Of a stretch of DNA of 64,000 nucleotides, positions 58,664 to 64,000 are shown piece after piece. The notes below the pieces were generated by a model. It was given only the letters and a program-made list of their open reading frames with translations. It was not told the DNA's origin and made no database searches. The DNA lies in NCBI RefSeq assembly GCF_021729135.1, contig NZ_JAJTWW010000021.1:1-64000 (forward strand), read 5' to 3'. The position numbers were made by a program, and so were the translations under genes. Origin of the DNA: Brevibacterium daeguense (GTDB lineage: Bacteria; Actinomycetota; Actinomycetes; Actinomycetales; Brevibacteriaceae). Within the stretch, counting starts at the first letter, position 1. Each line of letters starts with the position of its first letter.

Positions 58664-60778
58664 ATGGACATGTCCCCAGCGCCGGCCGTCACCAACCTCC
58701 GCGAATCCGCCCTCACCGCTCTCCGGGAGCTCACGGGGAACCCGGACGCCGCATTCCACCCGGGGCAGTTCGAGGCCATCGAATCCCTCGTCGCCGGCAG
58801 GCGGCGCACTCTCGTCGTGCAGCGCACCGGCTGGGGCAAGTCGGCCGTGTACTTCGTGGCGGCCCGGCTGCTGCGGCAGGCCGGTCGGGGTCCCTCTCTC
58901 ATCATCTCCCCGCTGCTGGCGCTCATGCGCGATCAGGTCGGTGCCGCTGAGCGGGCAGGGGTGCGAGCCCACACCCTCAACTCCTCGAACGTCACCGAAT
59001 GGGACACCGTGCTCGGCGATCTCGGATCGGGCGCGGTCGACGTGCTGCTCATCTCTCCGGAGCGCCTCAACAACCCCAAGTTCCGCGACCACGTGCTGAC
59101 GCACCTGCTCGGTGAAGTCGGGATGATCGTCGTCGATGAAGCCCACTGCATCTCCGACTGGGGTCACGACTTCCGCCCGGACTACCGGCGGATCGGCGCC
59201 CTGCTGGACGGGCTGCCCGCGGACCTTCCGGTGTTGGCGACCACGGCGACGGCCAATGAGCGCGTCGCCGCAGACGTCGCGGAACAGCTCGGGCAGGACA
59301 CCCTCGTGATCCGCGGTCCGCTGGCCCGGGACTCGCTGCGATTGGGGGTCGCGCCGGTGCGGCCGTCGAGCACCCGCATCGCCTGGCTGGCCGAACACCT
59401 CGACGGTTTCGCCGGCTCCGGGATCATCTACACGCTCACGGTCTCTGCCGCCCAGGACACCGCCAGAGCCCTCCGGCAGGCCGGCTGGGACGTCGCCGCG
59501 TACACCGGTGGAACGGACCCGCAGGATCGCGAGCAGCTGGAAACCGCACTCAAAGAGAATCGCCTCAAGGCACTGGTGGCCACCTCCGCGCTGGGAATGG
59601 GATTCGACAAGCCGGACCTGGGCTTCGTCATCCACCTGGGGGCGCCTTCGTCCCCGGTCGCCTACTACCAGCAGGTCGGTCGAGCCGGCCGCGCCACCGA
59701 CTCCGCGGATGTCCTGCTGCTGCCCGGGGCGGAGGACCGGGACATCTGGGAGTACTTCGCCACCGCCTCGATGCCGGAGGAGGCCGACGCGGCAGCCGTG
59801 CTGTCGGCGCTCGACGAGGCGCGGGGCGAGCCGATCTCCGTCCCGCGCCTCGAGCCGCTGGTCGGGGTCAAGAGGTCACGGCTGGAACTGCTGCTCAAGA
59901 CGCTGCAGGTCGACGGGGCGGTCGATCGGACGCAGGGCGGGTTCGTCTCGACCGGGACCGGCTGGGTCTACGACGCCGAGCGCTACGCGAAGGTGGCCGA
60001 GGCCAGACGTCGCGAAGCCCAGGCGATGCTCGACTACGAGCGCACCTCGGGCTGCCGGATGCGATACCTGGCTGAGCAGCTCGACGACCCGGCCGCCGCG
60101 GACTGCGGACGGTGCGACACCTGTGCCGGACAGTGGTGGACCGACGAGGTCTCCGACAGCGGCCAGGAGCAGGCTCGCGCCCTGCTGAGCTCCGTCGGGC
60201 TTCCGGTGGAGCCGCGCGCCTCCTGGCCGACCGGACTGCCGTCGATCGGCGTCGACCTCAAGGGCAGGATCCCGCAGGAGGAGCGCTACAGCACCGGGCG
60301 CGTCATCGCCCGCCTGACCGACCTGGGGCCCGGCCAGCGGCTGCGCGAGTTCCTCGCCCCGACGGCACCCGACGAGCCGGTGCCGGCCGACATCGGAAAG
60401 CTGTGTGTGCGCGTGCTGGCCGACTGGGACTGGGAGCGGCGACCGGAAGCTGTCGTATCGGTGCCGAATCCGCTCCGTCCGACCACGGTGTTCTCGCTGG
60501 CCGCGGAGTTGGCTCGGGCGGGGCGGCTGATCGACGCAGGTGCCCTCACCGCGCGCCATCCCACCGGAGACCCTGATGTCAACAGCGCATTCCGGGTGCG
60601 CGACGTCTATGACGCATTCGCGGCCGGCCCGGAGCTCGCCGCTGCCATCACCGGCAGGGTGGTGCTGCTCGTGGACGCGGAGATCGTGTCGCGCTGGACG
60701 ATGACCGCGGCGGCGCGCGTCCTCCTGCAGGCAGGCGCCGCGGACGTGCTGCCGTTCGCGCTGGCCCAGCGCAGCTGA
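58664..60778 (+). CDS. recQ: RecQ-family DNA helicase with a phosphoribosyltransferase-like C-terminus
   Basis: A 704-aa ATP-dependent 3'-5' DNA helicase for recombination and repair. Motifs: HPGQFEAIESLVAG, Walker A RTGWGKSA near 54 (usual PTGxGKS), DEAHCISDWGHDFRPDY near 165-181, TTATAN, and YYQQVGRAGR near 335. The zinc motif has Cys in CRMRYLAEQL then DCGRCDTC. The last 200 residues lack HRDC. Instead KGRIPQEERYSTGRVIARLT and VVLLVDAEIVSRWTMTAAAR resemble a PRTase fold, where the usual DD of the pyrophosphate motif reads DAE. The start is set by the leaderless -10. A 41-bp repeat follows the stop. Confidence 0.88.
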   Translation: MDMSPAPAVTNLRESALTALRELTGNPDAAFHPGQFEAIESLVAGRRRTLVVQRTGWGKSAVYFVAARLLRQAGRGPSLIISPLLALMRDQVGAAERAGVRAHTLNSSNVTEWDTVLGDLGSGAVDVLLISPERLNNPKFRDHVLTHLLGEVGMIVVDEAHCISDWGHDFRPDYRRIGALLDGLPADLPVLATTATANERVAADVAEQLGQDTLVIRGPLARDSLRLGVAPVRPSSTRIAWLAEHLDGFAGSGIIYTLTVSAAQDTARALRQAGWDVAAYTGGTDPQDREQLETALKENRLKALVATSALGMGFDKPDLGFVIHLGAPSSPVAYYQQVGRAGRATDSADVLLLPGAEDRDIWEYFATASMPEEADAAAVLSALDEARGEPISVPRLEPLVGVKRSRLELLLKTLQVDGAVDRTQGGFVSTGTGWVYDAERYAKVAEARRREAQAMLDYERTSGCRMRYLAEQLDDPAAADCGRCDTCAGQWWTDEVSDSGQEQARALLSSVGLPVEPRASWPTGLPSIGVDLKGRIPQEERYSTGRVIARLTDLGPGQRLREFLAPTAPDEPVPADIGKLCVRVLADWDWERRPEAVVSVPNPLRPTTVFSLAAELARAGRLIDAGALTARHPTGDPDVNSAFRVRDVYDAFAAGPELAAAITGRVVLLVDAEIVSRWTMTAAARVLLQAGAADVLPFALAQRS

Positions 60779-60844
60779 CCGTTGGTGCCGGACAGCTGAC
60801 GTCGGTCGAGGGCAGCTGACCATTGGTGCCGGACAGCTGACGTC
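60772..60844 (+). repeat. 41-bp tandem duplication across the recQ stop codon
   Basis: CAGCTGACCGTTGGTGCCGG... starts at 60772, including the TGA at 60776-60778, and returns at 60813 with one early mismatch. Each copy itself contains CAGCTGAC twice. Confidence 0.8.
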
Positions 60845-62228
60845 AGGAGTCGAAGCCCATCCCCCATGCGTCGAGCGTCTTCAGCAGCGGTCCACGCCGG
60901 CCTTCGTTCTCATCGGCCCGGGCGAGCGCGCGGGTGGTCAGTGAGATGCCCGCCCAGGCCAGTGGCTCCGGCGGAAACGGAATCGGCTTGGACCGCACCA
61001 TCTTCAGCCGGGTGAGCTCGGTCTCCTGACCGGACAGCAGATCGAGCATCACCCTGGCGGCGAACCGGCTGGCACCCACTCCCAGCCCGGTGAAGCCGGC
61101 GGTGTAGGCGACCCGGCCGTCATCGGCGCGATCGAAGAACGGGAAGAACCGCGAGCACGTGTCGATCGCCCCACCCCACTTGTGCGTGAAGCGAAGGCCC
61201 TGCAGCTGGGGGAAGGTGTCGAAGAACTGGCGGGCCAGGGTCGCGAAGGTCTCCGGGCGCTGATCATAGCGCCCTGAGACGCGCCGTCCGAAGTGGTAGA
61301 TCGCATCCCAGCCGCCCCACAGGATCCGGTCGTCTGCGGTGAGCCGGAAGTAGTGGAAGCGGTTGGCGGAGCCGGCCAGGCCCTGCCGATTGCGCCAGCC
61401 GAGCGCCTCCCGCTGCGGTGCAGTCAGCGGCTCCGTGACCAGGGCATAATCGTAGACCGGGACGGTGTGCCAGCGGACGCGGGGCAGCAGCGCCGGGAAC
61501 GCGTTCGTCGCCAGCGCCACGCGGGAAGCGGTGACCGAACCGCCATCGGTGCGCAGCTCCATCTTCCCGTCACGGCTGCTCCGCAGCCGGCGGACGACGG
61601 AGTCCTCGTGCACCTCGACCCCGAGCTCACGCACCACCCGCAACAGCTCCCAGCACAGCTTCGCCGGGTGGACCAGTGCCGCCGACTCGCGATCCCACAG
61701 GCCGCCGAGGAACAGGGGCGAGCGGATGTGCTCGGCCACCTCGTCGCGATCCAGCCACAGCAGCCCCTCGTCGGGGGCGTGTTCCGCGGCGAGCTCCGCC
61801 GCCTGGTAGGTTTCGGTCGCGACGGTGATGACCCCGGTGCGCTCGAACTCGCAGTCCAGTCCCCGCTTGCGCACCGTCGCCTCGATCGCATCCAGATTCT
61901 CCCGCCCGAGATCGACCAGCCTGTCGTTCTCCTCCGGCAGGTGGCGTGCACCGTTCGCGGTGCCGTGGGTCAGGCTCGCCTCGCAGAACCCGCCGTTGCG
62001 GCCCGAGGCGGCCCAGCCGACGGTGCCGCCCTCCAGGATCACGACGCGGCGGTCGGGATCGGCTTCCTTGGCGAGCAGTGCAGTCCACAACCCGGTGAAT
62101 CCGGCGCCGACGATCGCCAGATCAGCGGAGCGCTCACCGGCCAGTGCCGGCTGCGGTGTCGGGCGCGCCGGATGGTCGAGCCAGAACGGCACGGTCGAGG
62201 CGTGAGCGAGAGCAGCGGAGAAGGACAT
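60843..62228 (-). CDS. FAD-dependent amino acid/amine oxidoreductase (DAO family)
   Basis: A 461-aa flavoprotein of the glycine oxidase/gamma-glutamylputrescine oxidase type. It has the N-terminal dinucleotide loop LAIVGAGFTGLWTALLAKEA (near 37-56), then GGTVGWAASGRNGGFCEASL near 66-85, where the second motif contacts FAD. Near the C-terminus GRVAYTAGFTGLGVGASRFA closes the FAD site. It oxidises a secondary amine or amino acid, and electron acceptor and substrate are unknown. ATG at 62228 follows GAAGGGG. It lies 59 bp downstream of the SulP gene on the same strand. Confidence 0.87.
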   Translation of the reverse strand: MSFSAALAHASTVPFWLDHPARPTPQPALAGERSADLAIVGAGFTGLWTALLAKEADPDRRVVILEGGTVGWAASGRNGGFCEASLTHGTANGARHLPEENDRLVDLGRENLDAIEATVRKRGLDCEFERTGVITVATETYQAAELAAEHAPDEGLLWLDRDEVAEHIRSPLFLGGLWDRESAALVHPAKLCWELLRVVRELGVEVHEDSVVRRLRSSRDGKMELRTDGGSVTASRVALATNAFPALLPRVRWHTVPVYDYALVTEPLTAPQREALGWRNRQGLAGSANRFHYFRLTADDRILWGGWDAIYHFGRRVSGRYDQRPETFATLARQFFDTFPQLQGLRFTHKWGGAIDTCSRFFPFFDRADDGRVAYTAGFTGLGVGASRFAARVMLDLLSGQETELTRLKMVRSKPIPFPPEPLAWAGISLTTRALARADENEGRRGPLLKTLDAWGMGFDS

Positions 62229-62287
62229 GGCGGCCCCTTCGTTCCCGGCAGGAAGTGATACAGAGCACTCTACTGCCGCCCTGCTCT

Positions 62288-63964
62288 CTACTGCTGCCCC
62301 GCACGCTCCCGCCGGATGTGGTCGCGGGCGTGCTCGATCGCATGAGGGAGGTCGTCGAACAGGTGCTTGTGATGTCGCAGCGAGCGCAGCACTCCCACCG
62401 ACCGGAACAGGTCGCGATGCGCGGGTTTGACGCCCTTGATGAGCACGGTGATCCCGCGACGCTCCAGACCCTGGACGATCTCGGTGAGGCTGTGGGCGCC
62501 GGTCGCGTCGACGAGCTCGAGTTGGGACATCCGCAGGATGACGACGGAGACCTCGTCGATTCCGACGACGCTGTCGAGCATCCGGTCGGCGGCCGCGAAG
62601 AACAGGGGCCCGTCGAGGCGCAGCAGCGCGATCCTCTCATCGCCCTCGACGGGAACGCCCGGCAGCGGCTCGCGGGTGACATCGCTGCGCCGGGAGATGC
62701 TGCGCAGAACGACGATCGAGGCGATGACCACGCCGATGACGACGGCGACGATGAGGTCGAAGGCCACCGTGATGAACGCCGTGATGACGAAGGCCAGCGC
62801 GTCCGAACGCGTCGACCGCAGGATCGACATCATCGCATCCGTATTGACCATCCGCACCGCGGTGACCATGAGCACCCCTGCCAGGGCGGCCAGGGGAATC
62901 ATGCTGACAGGCCCGGACACCGCACTGATGATGACGAGGAGGACGAGCGCGTGCACGATGGATGCGAACCGGGTGCGGGCGCCGGAGCGGACGTTGACCG
63001 CTGTCCGGGCGATCGCCCCGGTCGCCGGCATGCCGCCGAAGAAGCCGGCGCCGACCGAAGCCAGCCCCTGGCCGACGAGCTCGCGGTCGGGCTCGTACCC
63101 GCCGACATCGGCCATCGAGGAGGCCACGCGCGCCGACAGCAGCGACTCGATCGCAGCCAGCAGCGCAACCGTGAAGGCCGGGAGGAGGAGCTCGCCCACG
63201 AGGTCGAAGTCGATCATCGGCAGGGTCGGGGCGGGCAGGCTGTTCGGGATCTCCCCGATCGGCTGCAGCGGGGTCGGCAGCAGCAGTGCGAGGACCGTCA
63301 CCAGGATGATCCCGATGAGAGAGCCAGGGAGAGCGTGGTGGATGCGCGGGGACACGACCATGCACACGGCGACGATCGCCACCGCCACCAACGCCCACAG
63401 CAGGTAGCCGGGGTCGAGGCTCGTGATCGACTGCCATGCGGCGACCACGACATTGGTGCTGAGCTCCTGCCCGTCGTCACCGCTGGTGACGGAGGGCACC
63501 TGCTGCAGGAAGATCGTCGCCGCGATGCCGAGCGTGAACCCCTCGATGACCGGCCAGGGGATCACGGAGACCGCACGCCCCAGCCGGAGGACGCCCATCG
63601 CGACCACCATGATCCCCGCCATCAGGGACACCAGGGCGACCGCGCCGACTCCGTGCTGCGCGACGATCGGCGCCAGCACCACGACCATCGCACCGGTCGG
63701 GCCGGACACCTGGACATGGGAGCCGCCGAAGACTGCGGCGATGATTCCCGCGATGATCGCGGTGATGAGACCCGCCTCGGCGCCGGCTCCCGAGCTGATT
63801 CCGAAGCCCAGGGCCAACGGCAGCGCGACGATGCCGACTGTCAGGCCGGCAAGCAGATCGGACCGCCAGCTGCGGGGCAGCTCCCGGTAGTCGCTGAGGC
63901 TGGGGAACAGGCTGCGGAAGGAACTGCGCGGCTTCTCCGAAGAGGCTGACGACTGAGTTATCAC
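62288..63964 (-). CDS. SulP-family anion transporter with STAS domain
   Basis: A 558-aa membrane transporter. The SulP domain (about 15-415) includes RSDLLAGLTVGIVALPLALG near 34-53, GGSHVQVSGPTGAMVVVLAP and VVGGYEP-type loops before ELVGQGLASVGAGFFGGMPA. The C-terminal STAS domain (about 425-545) contains RLDGPLFFAAADRMLDSVV and LVDATGAHSLTEIVQGLERR. SulP proteins carry sulfate, bicarbonate, molybdate or dicarboxylates. GTG at 63964 was preferred over an ATG seven codons upstream because GAAAGGAG stands before it. The substrate is not defined by sequence. Confidence 0.87.
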   Translation of the reverse strand: MITQSSASSEKPRSSFRSLFPSLSDYRELPRSWRSDLLAGLTVGIVALPLALGFGISSGAGAEAGLITAIIAGIIAAVFGGSHVQVSGPTGAMVVVLAPIVAQHGVGAVALVSLMAGIMVVAMGVLRLGRAVSVIPWPVIEGFTLGIAATIFLQQVPSVTSGDDGQELSTNVVVAAWQSITSLDPGYLLWALVAVAIVAVCMVVSPRIHHALPGSLIGIILVTVLALLLPTPLQPIGEIPNSLPAPTLPMIDFDLVGELLLPAFTVALLAAIESLLSARVASSMADVGGYEPDRELVGQGLASVGAGFFGGMPATGAIARTAVNVRSGARTRFASIVHALVLLVIISAVSGPVSMIPLAALAGVLMVTAVRMVNTDAMMSILRSTRSDALAFVITAFITVAFDLIVAVVIGVVIASIVVLRSISRRSDVTREPLPGVPVEGDERIALLRLDGPLFFAAADRMLDSVVGIDEVSVVILRMSQLELVDATGAHSLTEIVQGLERRGITVLIKGVKPAHRDLFRSVGVLRSLRHHKHLFDDLPHAIEHARDHIRRERAGQQ

Positions 63965-64000
63965 GGCGCTCCTTTCCTCGCTCATGGTATCGGGCCGCCG

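Noticed and set aside
62144..63949. Plus-strand frame of 601 codons opposite the SulP gene
   Set aside because: Extremely Asp/His/Arg-rich translation typical of the antisense of membrane protein genes.

Overview
The window is high-GC DNA from an actinobacterium, most likely a Micrococcales genome close to Brevibacterium. This placement is an inference. It rests on a crtB-crtI-crtYe-crtYf-crtEb order (C50 carotenoids), multi-copy DUF222/HNH endonuclease genes, a ribD-ribE-ribBA-ribH operon behind an FMN riboswitch, and many genes whose -10 hexamer (TANNNT) sits only 6-7 nt before the start codon (leaderless promoters). No rRNA, tRNA, CRISPR, prophage or transposase was seen. Most of the window reads as chromosomal metabolic backbone.

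Layout. 1-522 is the tail of a DUF222/HNH gene. 600-4270 holds an acyl-CoA dehydrogenase/enoyl-CoA hydratase pair divergent from a flavin reductase. 4425-8621 carries a pterin dehydratase-glyoxalase fusion, glpD and a thiamine-diphosphate enzyme. 8750-18481 is a catabolic block: two MDR dehydrogenases, an acyl-CoA dehydrogenase, then a CoA ligase, an alpha/beta hydrolase and an unknown protein in a coupled operon, a TetR regulator, an NTF2-like protein and an MHS-family transporter with a palindromic operator. The substrate cannot be read from the sequence. 18654-23898 has a membrane protein, a divergent SHMT-like enzyme and a three-gene envelope-sensing unit (kinase, LuxR-type regulator, DUF4097-like protein). 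23962-29603 has an amidase, an MFS protein, PhzF and a full DUF222/HNH gene.

29845-40161 holds idi (isoprenoid supply), an enoyl-CoA hydratase, an MFS protein, a cupin, an amidohydrolase divergent from a DUF402 protein, a CurA-like reductase, a small membrane protein, asparaginase and a CopB-type copper ATPase. Tail to tail with the ATPase comes the carotenoid operon (40136-44201, minus strand). Every gene in it overlaps the next by 4-8 bp. It makes phytoene, then lycopene, elongates lycopene with C5 units and cyclises the ends. crtE is not in the window.

44303-53206 holds an NAD(P)-binding reductase, a CPBP protease-lipoprotein-DCC trio, two alpha/beta hydrolases, an enoyl-CoA hydratase, a Nudix hydrolase, an MBL-fold protein and small unknowns. 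53219-57195 is the riboflavin operon with its riboswitch. 57273-63964 holds an aldo/keto reductase, a DUF2218 protein with an iron-box-like site, a RecQ helicase with a phosphoribosyltransferase-like tail, an FAD oxidoreductase and a SulP transporter.

No single unmistakably new system stands out. The best leads are: tandem duplications that repeatedly sit on or just after stop codons (nine or more loci), a triplicated GTGA start/stop junction before a lipoprotein, a six-codon leaderless leader ORF coupled to crtB, a crossed-pairing repeat at 18587-18648, and the TetR-linked catabolic block with an unrecognised 290-residue protein.
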